From Artocarpus heterophyllus (lineage: Eukaryota > Streptophyta > Magnoliopsida > Rosales > Moraceae): 64,000 nt of DNA. Under the pieces are notes generated by a model, which did no database searches, was not told the origin of the DNA, and saw only the letters and a list, made by a program, of their open reading frames with translations. A program made the position numbers and the translations under genes. Shown in pieces: positions 24,798 to 35,212 of the stretch. The number at the start of each line of letters is the position of its first letter. The first letter of the stretch is position 1. The DNA is taken from the NCBI GenBank assembly GCA_025403435.1, contig CM046351.1:25819730-25883729 (forward strand). The letters are read 5' to 3'.

Positions 24798-26709
24798 CAG
24801 AACAGAACAGCCAACCAGAATCAACAGCTTTGATTTCTCTCGTTGTAGCATCAGCTGACATCAGGGGCTTGATAAAGAACTGAGCGAATCTGAACAATAA
24901 ACCACAAAAATACTCCAACATCACAATCATCAAGAATATAGTGAGAAAATCAATACCAAAATGAAACTGATAGTAGCATCAACCTGTCCAAAGCCTCATC
25001 AAAACAATCAGCATTAACGTCAAAATAGTAGTTGGTGTGCTCAGTACTGGTGAAGGCATTTGTGCTGCCCCCATGCCTTTTTTATCAAGAAGAAAAACAA
25101 CATAAAACATGCAGAAAACAAAAGGATTAGTTGGCATGTCTAAGGAGATCTAGTCAATAAGTAGATAATACCAAAGTGAGGGAGGATGCATGCACATATA
25201 TGGGGACGAGGCATGCACATATACACATCCAAAGAAAATCTTTAACAAAACAGGAAGCACATAAGAATGATACATGTAAATAGCTAACAAACAATGACCT
25301 ATTAAAACTAACTTGAATAAGAAAAGAAAGAAAGGTCCAACAACATTATGCTTAACACATCATGTACGAATGTATGTGCAAACATACATATTTAGAATCA
25401 TCCCTACAGGTTTCTACAGGGATTAATATTCTTTAGGTCTTCAATGTATGGATAAGCTGGCACATAAATGACATAGTTTTTTGATGACTTCCTTGCCGGC
25501 TTCTAGTTTCTCACACATCATGCTTTCCAAATAAATCTTTATAAGACCTATTTATGACAACAAATTTTATTATTTGGGTTTGCCCGCACCCTCTAGAACT
25601 ACGTGATAACTCCACCCCTTATTGAAAACTAAAGACCTAATGCGCCCTATATTATTTTGTACAGCAACCTTTCACACTAGGCGCTCAGGCTTTTTGTCTG
25701 GGTATGAATCATAATCACGTTTGCAAGAACTATGGCCTATATTACTAGCAAGGGTAACTCTGTCCAAACCTGCTTTATTATCATTGTTACTTCCAACTCC
25801 CTTTAATCTTAAGTAACTTCTAATTCTTTTGAGGTCAACCTACTATTTATATTATTTAAAATAAAATAAACAACATTGAAAAAAAACTTATACTTAACTA
25901 ACTACCAAACATTTCATTAAATCGTAGATAGCAGCAGAAGAAAAACCATAGAACAGATAATCTTTGTGAAGAATGAGAATAAGCACCTCAGTAATGTACT
26001 TTGAATAACTGTCCTCCAAAGGGTATTTTTCGCTAGCATAAAACAGCATATGCTCTGCAACAAAAGCAAAATCAAATACACTAAAATTAAAGACAACATA
26101 AATAATGCCAAAGAATTGAATCTCTACCCCTAAAGCTAATACCCCCTTTAAAAAAAGTATTCAAATCTAACAATCATTTAATCCACCATTAGCATTCATT
26201 TGATCAAATTCTTCATCCTCCATTCGAAGTGATTGTTTCAGCAATTCAAAATGACGAAACTAGAACACTCATTTGCAAAACAACGAATTCTAAAGCGGAA
26301 ACAGAGTAAAACCCGAATAAAACATACACATACACATAACAATTCAAAACCGTAAACTCGATACTAATAACAATTCATTTCCATCCAGAAAAGAAAAATA
26401 CCGAGAAAATGGGCGAGTCCTTCGAGGCCGTCGGGGTTGGAGAAGGAGCCAACGCGGACATCCATGGAAGCAGCACACTGAAACGAAAAAAAAAAAAAAC
26501 GAAACGATTAGAAATGAAAGAATCGTACAATTACAATCGAGAAATATAGAAATTCGAATGGCTCGAGGAGATTTCGGTTTTGCCTTGTCGGTATCGGGAT
26601 CGCTGATGAGGAGGACTTCGAGAGAGTTAGGGAGGAGGATCCTCCTGTACTCCCTCTTGTCCGTACGGGCCTTGAAAATCTCCTCAACAGCTTCCTTACC
26701 GAACGACAT
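11017..26709 (-). CDS. PXM16: IDE-like peroxisomal M16 metallopeptidase, copy 1 (26 exons; intron 3 acceptor damaged)
   Basis: This is an insulysin-family zinc peptidase. Plant members are peroxisomal and degrade peptides. Exons in sense order: 26709-26584, 26477-26402, 26054-25987, 25075-24984, 24889-24816, 24679-24636, 24000-23949, 23374-23252, 23149-23037, 22897-22735, 21812-21711, 21486-21401, 21212-21126, 20688-20585, 20270-20168, 19928-19833, 19754-19565, 19412-19351, 13510-13406, 13166-12965, 12837-12629, 12401-12277, 12193-12142, 12057-11971, 11774-11652, 11268-11017; total 2916 nt. Zinc motif HFLEH is at 65-69, the third ligand Glu146 is in AVDSEN, substrate motif HGGSTN is at 91-96, and the C-terminal Arg787 and Tyr794 are present (LRSVEQLGY). 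It ends VKL, a PTS1-like tripeptide. No stops were seen in the exons. The exon 4 acceptor AG has become GG, so the nearest AG adds one base and the frame ends about 12 codons on. Intron 18 holds a 5.2-kb copia element. The gene model is firm; loss of function is inferred. Confidence 0.85.
11315..11491. mobile_element. Tourist-like MITE relic in the last intron of IDE-like copy 1
   Basis: An insertion of about 177 bp is absent from the same intron of copy 2, where the sequence runs straight through near 48568-48580. It is flanked by TTTATA on both sides (11309-11314 and the last bases of the insert). It begins GGGTGTTTGGAAGG and shares its interior, including repeated CTGTAGCATGTGAGAG words, with the element at 43130-43304 in the opposite orientation. 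The right end lacks the matching terminal inverted repeat, so it is probably truncated. Confidence 0.65.
12857..12888. repeat. Poly-G/CG tract at intron 20 acceptor, copy 1
   Basis: A twelve-base G run is followed by a short CG alternation and more G. It sits next to a 17-18-base A run that ends at exon 21. On the gene's sense strand this is the C-then-T polypyrimidine tract before the 3' splice site. In copy 2 the same place holds an uninterrupted run of about 31 G. The acceptor here is AAG rather than the CAG of copy 2. Confidence 0.8.
13758..14089 (-). repeat. 3' LTR of the intronic copia element
   Basis: This 332-bp LTR begins TGTTAGAATC on the minus strand and ends CTATA, so the last two bases are TA rather than the usual CA. 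Directly inside it on the element side is a purine tract (AGGGGGAG on the minus strand), as expected for the start of plus-strand synthesis. Confidence 0.9.
14097..18537 (-). pseudogene. Nearly intact copia gag-pol polyprotein (one nonsense, one frameshift)
   Basis: A 1018-codon frame starts at 18537 about 90 bp inside the primer site. Domains in order are: UBN2-type gag ([13 protein letters not shown] near residue 40); CCHC zinc knuckle ([14 protein letters not shown]); aspartic protease ([11 protein letters not shown]); pre-integrase HHCC; integrase core with HSDVWGP, FIDDHTR and the NGVAERKNR segment; and the start of reverse transcriptase. The frame stops at 15481-15483, where a conserved tryptophan codon (after VGYK) is TAG. 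RT homology continues on the other side. A T-rich run near 15188-15196 then shifts the frame. From 15131 to 14097 the rest is open: YVDD (RT active site) and RNase H up to the LTR. All domains are present, but at least two lesions block a full product. Confidence 0.9.
18624..18636 (-). other. Primer binding site of the intronic copia element
   Basis: The minus strand reads TGGTACCAGAGCC, one base different from the common TGGTATCAGAGCC site for initiator tRNA-Met. It directly adjoins the 5' LTR. Confidence 0.85.
18637..18962 (-). repeat. 5' LTR of the intronic copia element
   Basis: This 326-bp LTR carries the same TG...TA ends as its partner at 13758-14089. It has a deletion of 6-7 bases relative to the partner within a tandemly repetitive CTAATAATCAGCCATCAATTAG-type stretch. 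Confidence 0.9.
24767..24797. repeat. TA microsatellite in intron 5, IDE-like copy 1
   Basis: An alternating TA run broken by one CA, close to the exon 5 donor. The matching intron of copy 2 has a pure run at 56650-56682, so the repeat differs in length and purity between the copies. Confidence 0.85.
25074..25078 (-). other. Damaged 3' splice site of intron 3, IDE-like copy 1
   Basis: In copy 2 the sense sequence is a run of A, then AG, then exon 4 starting CATGGGGG at 56960. In copy 1 one A of that run has become G, giving AGGCATGG. The acceptor at the original position is therefore GG, and the only nearby AG lies one base upstream. Using it inserts one G before the His91 codon. Other AGs inside exon 4 remove 11 or 29 bases and also shift the frame. 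One removing 36 bases would keep frame but delete the HGGSTN motif. Skipping exon 4 (92 nt) also shifts the frame. Confidence 0.75.
26578..26590 (-). other. Non-canonical GC donor of intron 1, IDE-like copy 1
   Basis: The exon 1/intron 1 boundary reads GACAAG then GCAAAACC on the sense strand. The frame requires the join after the Lys42 codon, and no in-frame GT alternative lies nearby. The acceptor is a normal TTTCAG at exon 2. The same GC donor is present in copy 2 (58465), so it is ancestral and not a lesion in one copy. Confidence 0.7.
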
Positions 26710-27170
26710 TAATATTCTGCAACTGTAAATCGAATCTTCCTCTGTTTTCTCTCTCTACCGAAACGGAAAGAGAGAGAGACAGAACAATTGCAGACTCAGA
26801 TAGACTTTCATCTTGCATTTTTGCTGCGTGACTTTTCCGTCTGATCAGGCGACGACTTGTGGATGCTCTGTTGTGACGTCTTGTCTGTCTCGGTAGATTG
26901 CTACCCTTCCATAAAAACGACATGTCGTACTTTCTCAAAAGAAAAATAAAATGTGTCGTTTTCAATGACGGATGTAGAAGACTTTGCGGGTTGCTAATGT
27001 CATTCCCAGAAAGAATATTATTATCGGATTCTTGAGATCAAAATTTATGTGTTGTCCTTGTTTGTTTCTGTTCAATAGAGTTTTAACTATTAAGAATATT
27101 AACAGTAGCAGTGTCATTTAGGGTCTATTTAATAAATAGATTCAAATTAATAATTTAATTTAAGTTTTGT
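26710..27170 (-). promoter_or_regulatory. 5' UTR and promoter side of IDE-like copy 1
   Basis: Directly upstream of the ATG the sense strand has a pyrimidine-rich CT repeat (the plus strand shows GAGAGAGAG near 26768-26782), which resembles the Y patch of plant core promoters. The segment matches 58591-59080 in copy 2. A TATA box and transcription start could not be assigned with confidence. Element B now ends about 1.35 kb upstream of this ATG, which is not so for copy 2. Confidence 0.4.
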
Positions 27171-27171
27171 G

Positions 27172-28032
27172 ATTTGAATTAGGATTTATATTAATGATTT
27201 GAATTATTATCCAAATTAACGTTTGGATATACATTTAAGTTTTAATCCGAATATGAAATAAAATTGAAGTTTGTGTTTGGAGAGGTAGTGAACAAAGTTT
27301 TTTGATTTATTAACAAATTTAATAAAATCTTAAAGTTATTGATCTTAAAAAATATGCAATATGGATCTTAATTTATTCTTTTTTTTATAAGAAACACAAT
27401 AAAAAGGATTCATCTCAATTGAATATCAAATGAAGAAGTTATGATTTTTTTCCTCAAATATAAGAGAAAGAATTTCAGCTTTTACTGTAGTAAAGATATC
27501 CGAGTATCAAGAGTTTAGGGGATTAGAACTCTAAAAATTTAGGGGTTGTTTGTTTGGAGTATTCTTTGTACTCAATGAACTCAAATTTAGATTCAAGTAT
27601 CAAGAATCCTTTGGATACATATTTGTTTCACCAAAAATCTGAATCCTTTGAGTATTAAGAATCTAAGTTTTTAGAGCTCTGACTTCCCCTAAACTTTTGA
27701 TTTTCAGATATCTCTGCTACAGTAAAACTGAAATTCTCTCTTTTATATTTGAGAGAAAAAAAATCATAACTTCTTCATTTGATATCCAATTGAGATGATT
27801 CTTTTTTCATTATGTTTCTAGTGAAGAGATAAATAAATTAAGATCTATATTGCATATTTTTTGAGATCATTAACATTCAAAATTTTTTTAAATTTATTAA
27901 TAAATCAAAAACTATTTTCACCACCTTTCCAAACACATATTATAATTTTATTCCATATTCAGATTAAAACTTTAATGTACATCCAAACGCCAATTCGAGT
28001 AATAATTCAAACCCCTAACTTAAATCCTGAGT
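27172..28032. repeat. Long imperfect inverted repeat upstream of IDE-like copy 1
   Basis: The arm 27172-27533 is the reverse complement of 27672-28032 at roughly 85% by eye. The loop of about 140 bp is rich in ATTCAAGTATCAAGAATC-type words. Arm landmarks are the 'aaatgaagaagttatgattttttt' region (near 27428) and its mirror (near 27762). It is most likely a foldback or MITE-type element. A transcript would form a hairpin of about 360 bp. Just past the right arm, the first bases of a third arm (present in full in unit 2) are cut off at about 28058 by the element B junction. Confidence 0.8.
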
Positions 28033-28058
28033 ATGGAATAAAATTGAAATTTGTGTCT

Positions 28059-31000
28059 GGATACCGAGAACAAAATTAGCCTCATCCAAGTCCTTCATGT
28101 CAAATGCTTGGTCAACCATAATTTGACCAACGACAACGCCCCAACGTCATTGCCAATTAGCAGAATGTCATCTACATAGAGTAGTAGAAAAACCACATTC
28201 CCATCCTTTATGTGTTTATAAACACATGGTTCATCCACATTTTGTGAGAACCCATAAGTCTTGATCACCTGATCAAATCTTATGTTCCAAGAACAAGAAG
28301 CCTGCTTAAGTCCATAAATTGACTTTAACAGCTTACAAACCTTACCCTCCTTACCTGTGACATTGAACCCGTCTGGCTGTTCCATATAAGTGGACTCATC
28401 AAGATAGCCATTTAGAAAAGCCGTCTTGACATCCATTTGTCAAATCTCATAGTCGAGAGGGCAGCTATGGACAAGAGAATCCGGATGGACTTAAGCATGG
28501 CTACAGGCGAAAAGGTTTCCTCATAATCGATTCCTTCCTTTTGCGTATAACCCTTAGCTACTAGTCTAGCCTTAAAGGTTTCGACCTTTCCATCCACTCC
28601 TCTTTTCCTCTTGTAAATCCACTTACATCCTATGGGTTTTACCCCTTCGGGAAGATCCACAAGTTCCCAGACCTGATTAGTCTTCATAGACTTCATCTCT
28701 ATGTTCATAGCCTTTGTCCAGAGTTTTTAATCAACATCCTCCATAGCTTCTGCGTAAGTATAAGGATCCCTGTCATGTTCATCTGATTCAGCTAAGAAGA
28801 CCTCCCCATTGAACATATACCTCTCAGGTTGACGCCCGATCCTCTCACTACGCCGAAGCCCCTGAGATTGTTGTTCAAGTTTGTTTGGCTTTTCTACACT
28901 GATCGGAACGGTTTCATTTGGAACTTGTGGAGTGATTTGATCACTCCTTAATTCCTCAAGCACCACTTTGCTTCGAGGTTTAAAGTCGTCCATGTAACTC
29001 TCCTCAAGGAAAGTTGCATTAGCAAGTACCACGACTTTATTTTCCTTTGGGTTATAGAAATAACCCCCTTTAGTCCCTTTTGGATATCCTACAAACACGC
29101 AAACTTCTGAACGTGCTTCCAACTTATTCGGATCCTTAAACAGGACATGAGCCGGACATCCCCATATGCAAATATAGTTTAAGGATGTCTTCCTTCTCGT
29201 CCACAACTCGTAAGGAGTTTTAGGGACCGATTTTGAAGGCACATTGTTTAAAAGATAACATGCATTTTGTAGTGCATATCTCCAAAAAGATAAAGGTAAT
29301 GATGAATAACTCATCATGGACCTGACCATGTCCAACAAAGTCCTATTTCTTCTCTCTGCTACGCCATTCTGCTGCGGAGTGCCCGGCGCAGTCAAATGGG
29401 ATAAAATCTCATTCTCTAACAAGTGTCTCAAGAACTCATCAGAAAGGTATTCTCAACCTTGATCGAATCGAAGTGTCTTTATGGGTTTACCCAATTGCTT
29501 TTCCACTTCAGCCCGAAACTCCCTGAACTTGTCAAAAGTTTCGCTTTTGTGGTGCATCAGGCACACATACCCATATCTTGAGTAATCGTCAATAAAAGTG
29601 ACGAAGTGCTTATACCCTCCTCGTGCCTGGATGTTCATCGGTCCACAAACATCACTATGCATAAGTTCTAGAACCCTTTCGGCCCTATTGCCTTTAGACC
29701 CATATGGTCTTTTGGTCATTTTATCCTCTAAACAAGATTCGCATTGAGGTATAGATTCCACCTTTAAGTGACTTAAAGGTCCATTCCTTACCAACCTTTG
29801 AATCCTATTCAAGTTAATGTGACCAAGGCGCAAATGCCAAAGATAAGTCTTATTAGAGTGAGAAGTTTTAAGTCTTGTAGAGTTATTATCATTCATCTTA
29901 GCATTAAGCAATAAGTCCATCTTAGGTTTGATAAAATATAGATTATTTTGTATCCATCCAGAACAGATAAAAGATTTGTTTTTACGAATCACCACTTTTT
30001 CATTAAAAGATACCACGTAGGAGTCTTTAAATAAACAAGATACATAAATTAAATTCCTTATAAATTTAGGGACATAAAAACAATCTTGCAAAAATAAATT
30101 CCTATAGTTATCAAAGTAAAGATAGACGTCTCCCACTGCTTCCACTGAGACCAAGGATCTATCGCTCATTCGAAGCGTGAAGTCTTCATGTAGCAGACTT
30201 CTCGTTTCTTTGAACCCCTATAGAGAAACGCAAACATGATTAGTTGCACCAGAATCTATAACCCAAATGTCACTAGATTTCGCAACCAAACAAGTTTCTA
30301 AATAGAGAAGATCACATCTACCTCCTTTGGAAAGGAAGTCCATGCAATGCTTCTTAATATGCCCGACCTTTCCACAAAAGAAGCACTTAAGGTTCTTTGG
30401 GTTCTTCTTCTTCTTCTTCTTGCCCTTGGTGTTAGCAGGAACAGAAGACTTCCCATTCTTGGCTCGTTGCTTCTTTCCATTCCCAAAGTTAAAATTGGAA
30501 CCAGAAGCGGCTACCATGTTGGCCTCACCACCCACAGGAAACTCCCTAATCAGCAGTTCGAACTCCTGCAACTGTTTCATCAGTTCTATCAAGGTCATAT
30601 CCCGTCTATTGCTCAAATTAAATGTACCTCTAAACGGAATAAATTCCTTAGACAGAGTCTCAAAGACCATAGTCATCTGAGTTTCAGCATCGATGTCAGC
30701 TCCATTGGTTTGAGCCTCAACGAGGTTACCCATGACCAACATCATATGCTCCTTTACAGATGTCCCCGATCTCTGTCAATAGTTAAGAAGTTTTCAAAGC
30801 ACCCATTGCCGCTTTGTTATGGCCTGGCCTCCAAACATGTCCTCAAGATTATCCAAGATCTGCTTCGCAGTCTCAAAATCTTGATGTTAAGCCTGCAGCA
30901 CATTATTCATGTTGGCCATAACATAGCAGCGGGCCTGATCATTGACATCTTTCCATCGGTCATACGCCTGGAATTGCTCATTAGATGAGTCTCTCGTAGG

Positions 31001-33504
31001 CTCGGGAGGACAAGGGGTTGTCAGAACATATTTCAGTTTCTCAAAGGACAGGATGATATCCAGGTTTTGTTTCCAATCATTGTAATTCTCACTAGTTAAC
31101 AGGTTTTTGTCAAGTATCGATGTGTGACACCCGTTATTCTCCTAACGGGTATTGAGGTAATTAAATTAATTTTTAGTGTATAAAAAAAAATTGCTTCATT
31201 TAAATTTATTTTATAATATTTATTTTTATCTATTTTTAAATTTTCTAAAATTCTCCTATATTTAGTTAGTATGATTACTAAAAAGCCTTAGAACTTCTAA
31301 TAAATCTCAAAAATGTCATATTGGCATTATGTGTGTTAAAGTCTTTAGATGAGACATAAGGATATCTTTTCCAACTACTCTTGACCCTCATTTTCTTTAT
31401 TTCCTCCGTGACATGCTTCAACATGTCTCCTCTATAATTGTTTCTATCACTTCTCTTCAAAGACTTCATCTTTTCTTCCTTTCTCTTCCACGGTTCCCAC
31501 ACTCTTCTTCTCATTTCTTTGCTGAAGCAAAATACTTAGAGAACTTCTTCAAGGCAGCCATAAAAATCAGCCACCATCACCTCCATTTGAGCAAGAATTT
31601 CAGTCATACCGAAGTAAAGGAACCTGTTTTGAAGCCATTTCAAGCTTCCAACTAACCATAATCTGAGGTTAGAATCTTATGAACAAATTTAGTCTTTCAT
31701 TTATAAATTTTCTTTTATACTAAAGGATTATTCAAATTTGCGTTCTTAAACCTAAGTATATGTTTGTTGCTATTTTGGAGCATATGTATGAAGTCTAAGT
31801 GTATATGCCCTAGACAGAAAATTTATATTGTTAAACTTTGTAATATCTCTATGGGCAGTGGCTATTTCTTGAAATTCTAAGATTAAATTAAAATGAATTT
31901 TATGAATTGGTTTGCATATTTGAAAAGTAGCATCCTAGGCTTTCTAACGAGCTATCATAAACCTAAATCGGAGTTGTATTTTATTTTCTAAGAATTATTC
32001 AATTTTTGTATTGGAACCTAGTAAATCTGCCAGTTTGTTATGGTATACCAGCTACTAACCTGAACCAAGAACCCATCTTTGCTCACCACCTAATTCTTTA
32101 ATGTCTTGCAACCCTTCCAATATTATCCTAAGTGATTGATGAATCTTATTAGGGACTAAAACATATAGATTACTTGTTCACATTTTATATTGTGTTAAGA
32201 CAAAAATTGTTCACTGTGGTATTCAAAAGAGATTTATATAAAAGCTTTAATGGCATACTAGTAAGATAGGTTTACACATGATTTATTTATGAATGTAGTT
32301 GTATGTTGTGCTTTAGTTTTAATTGTCCTTATGCACGCCTTAGGATCAAGGGAGTATGGAGCTAACGTTAATTGATTCCAGGATTAAAAGATTGTTGATA
32401 AGCTTGAAAGGTAGGGATTCTATTACTCATCTTTTGTGAGGTTTTTATAGAATTAAAATTGCTTGTTTTGCCGCAATATATATATCTATGTTGAACTGAT
32501 ATTATATGAGTATCACATATGAAACTATGACATGGACTCGTCTTGTATTGTACGGCGAGGAACATAATGAATTGACACATGTTATAAATTGAGAAGCATG
32601 GTTAGGAAAACTAACTCTATTAATAATGATTCAATATAGAGAAATTGTGAGACATGAAGAGGGCGACGGTTACGTCCTTGGGCATGAATACCCTAAAAGG
32701 TAAAATAGGGGGAAGGCGATGACGCTTCCTTGGGTTGAAAGTCCCAGAACACACTGTACAGGAATCGATTTGGTGAGGACTCGGGGCTTGATGTCCCCTC
32801 ACCGGAACACCCTTGGAATGTTTATAGGGTGATCAAGTGCGCCCATTTGGGTTTCGATGAGTTGAGTGATACTCAATTTAACATGGATACCTAGGAACAA
32901 TGATGATTGGTAATATTTGTATAAATGTGTAATTATGACACTTGGTAACGATTAACTACGGTATCCATAAGATGTGATCATAATAAACCTCATAATCTGG
33001 AATATGATGTAACTTACTAACCATGCAGGTTTTAATGTGGTAATGATAAAAACCTAAAGGTGAGTAATGGCTTTCTCTACTGAGCATAGTGTCGCTCATT
33101 CCCTTATATTTTTATCTTTTCAGGACTCACTAAGTGTGAGGTGGCTACGAGAAATATAGTTGAGGAAGTGATGTAGCTATATTACATTGGAACTGCTTCA
33201 ATTGTTGAGAATGTTCTTCATGATAATGTAAGCATCAATTGTTACTTTCTGTGATTGTATTACAATGTGTTGAGGGTTAAAATGATGATGACAACAGTTT
33301 ATATTATTAAATTTAAGGTGCTACATTAAACTGTGGTTTATTTATCGTTTATATTTTTATTTTTGAGTTGAGAGTTTTCATTTAAGTTCCCGGCAAATTT
33401 TATTTTTAAGGTTTTACTTTTATTATTTATTTTTATTTTATCTCATTAAAAACTGTTAACCCCCATATAGGGGCGTTACACGATGATAAAGCGTTTTTAG
33501 ACAT
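28059..33504 (-). pseudogene. Decayed gag-pol of element B
   Basis: The gag start codon is at 33504-33502. After eight codons a solo LTR (31123-33480) interrupts the frame, which resumes below 31118. Parts seen are: gag with several stops between 31100 and 30750; an intact zinc knuckle CFFCGKVGHIKKHC near 30340-30385; protease WVIDSGATNH near 30240-30270; pre-integrase HHCC; integrase core with MHSDVCG and FIDDYSRYG; a stop at 29450-29452; NGVAERRNR and the integrase C-terminal region; a stop at 28724-28726; RT with [20 protein letters not shown]; a frameshift near 28437; and [14 protein letters not shown] and YVDD up to the truncation. It is clearly non-functional. Confidence 0.9.
31123..33480 (+). 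mobile_element. Nested solo LTR (2358 bp) in gag of element B
   Basis: It begins TGTGACACCC and ends GGGGCGTTACA, flanked by the perfect 5-bp target repeat CGATG (31118-31122 and 33481-33485). Removing it restores the gag start region seen in element A. No gag or pol frame, primer site or internal LTR boundary lies inside, so a solo LTR is the best reading; terminal bases of this type are common in Ty3/gypsy elements. The pyrimidine-rich leader-like stretch at 31381-31520 favours the plus orientation. Both ends carry short hairpins: CCCGTTA...TAACGGG and CCCCATATAGGGG. A near copy lies at 37166-39535 in the opposite orientation. Confidence 0.85.
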
Positions 33505-35197
33505 TTTTAATCTACAATAAAGAATCATATACCAAACATAAGCAAACATATCATAATAATTTAGTAAGATAACACAATCATGTAAAATCATACAAATGTG
33601 TATATGTGTCAAAACCTTGAAAATATCACAGCCTTACAACGATAATTCCCAACTCAGAATTCAACAAGCTCCTAGGGGAGTCATGCCAAATTCAATCAGG
33701 AACACGGTTCCTCTCCTGATTAATATATGTCATCCAAGACCCGTATGATCCAGTATATATTAATAATCATTTTTTTTGCCATTAATTTTATTAACAAAGC
33801 TCCTAAGGGAGGTTAATAATAAATTAACGTGAGTGTATAACCATCGTTTCAATATTTTATCCATGGTTTATAATCACCACCTAGGGGTGTGCAACCATAT
33901 ATCATGCTAAAATACATTATCCTCTTAGAGATCCAATCTGGTACATGATAGAAATCTCTTCTTAAGGATCGGGACCACTATGTTCTGCCTATGGACCAAC
34001 GATGGATGCCTTAGATTCTCTCTTCGAAAACCTTCTCCCACTCAATCTTTTGAAATCAAGGTTTTATTTTAAGATTATGCATGAACAATTTTAATATGAG
34101 CGGCACTTCCTATTCTATATGACGTGTTATCAATATACATGGCAAATCATATTATAATGTAGACAAGCAAAGCAATCAAACAAAGCTACAAGCAAAATAA
34201 TAATAACCGTAATATTTTGGCTCCATCCTAGAGAATAGAAAACTAAGATTACAAGAGAATAATCGAGACATAAATCGATTATTCATCCTTGAATCCTCAA
34301 GTTGTATCCTTCTTCACATAATTCCCATCTTCAAGTCTTCAATCTCATATGAATCAAATACTTCATATTTCCGGTCATATCCAAATTTAATGTTTCTCAG
34401 ATTCATCTCAAAAATAAAATTAAAATTACACTACAAAAATTATACCTTTTCTGGAAATTTTTCAGCTTTCGGTCGGCAGGCCGATCTGGGTGATCGGCCT
34501 GCCGGTCATGCTTCATCGGCCTGCCGATCTCAAAGATCGACCTGCCGACCCATGAAAGTTTGGCATGCCGAACTAGAAGTTCGGCCTGCCGGCAGAGCCA
34601 GCCTATTTCAACCCCCACTGTCGGCCTGCCGAACCACACGTCCGACCTGTCGATCTGTGACCATCGGCCTGCCAAATTTAAGATTCGACATGCCGACCAA
34701 GCAAAAATCTCTATTCCAGAAAATACAATTTTAATGCAATTCATCAATTTTATTTTTAACAATTCAAAAACATAAAATTAGAGACACAGGAAATACCTGG
34801 GTGCACCATCATCGATCTTTTAGATCCAACTTCTCAATCTATCTTCTTCGAATAATTATTTAATTACAAAATTCTTCAAATTTAAAATTAAAAACAATTC
34901 CTAGACAGAGATGATAGTCAGCCATCTAATTACATGAAAAAAATAGATACATATTCTAACCTCTAATGAACCATAACCGGCATAAATTAGTTAATTAATA
35001 AACAATTAAATAACTATTTAATCAACCATAATTAATTAATGAACATTCACCACATAATCCATGACAACATATAATTATGTAGAAACTTAGAGTGCCAACT
35101 CTATTTGTAAAATTAAATTCAAGCATAAGAGAGATTAAGATCACAAAATTTATACATACACTATGATCACAAACTTGTAAATTTATGTAAAAACCTT
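33486..35197 (-). other. Untranslated leader of element B
   Basis: It corresponds closely to the leader of element A (1629-3323), including its length of about 1.7 kb and the GC-rich periodic array. No recognised protein is encoded. Confidence 0.7.
34472..34700. repeat. 21-22-bp periodic array of TCGGC-NN-GCCGA units (element B leader)
   Basis: Units start near 34472, 34493, 34515, 34537, 34558, 34580, (34601 weak), 34620, 34642, 34663 and 34684. Most are TCGGCCTGCCGA or one or two changes from it. The first unit is in the reversed form TCGGCAGGCCGA. The period and unit number match element A although individual bases differ, so the array has been kept since A and B diverged. Confidence 0.85.
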
Positions 35198-35210
35198 GTC
35201 TCTGATACCA
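35198..35210 (-). other. Primer binding site, element B
   Basis: The minus strand reads TGGTATCAGAGAC, one base off the tRNA-Met site of element A. It sits two bases inside the LTR end at 35213. Confidence 0.85.
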
Positions 35211-35212
35211 AT

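Noticed and set aside
26344..26583. Extension of IDE exon 1 past Lys42 as a 121-residue protein
   Set aside because: Exon 2 supplies the conserved CAASM...HFLE segment in frame, so the extension is read-through of intron 1.
31278..31655. Overlapping 78- and 80-codon frames in the nested solo LTR
   Set aside because: They mirror each other on opposite strands of a CT-rich leader-like stretch and occur only in the two LTR copies; no known domain.
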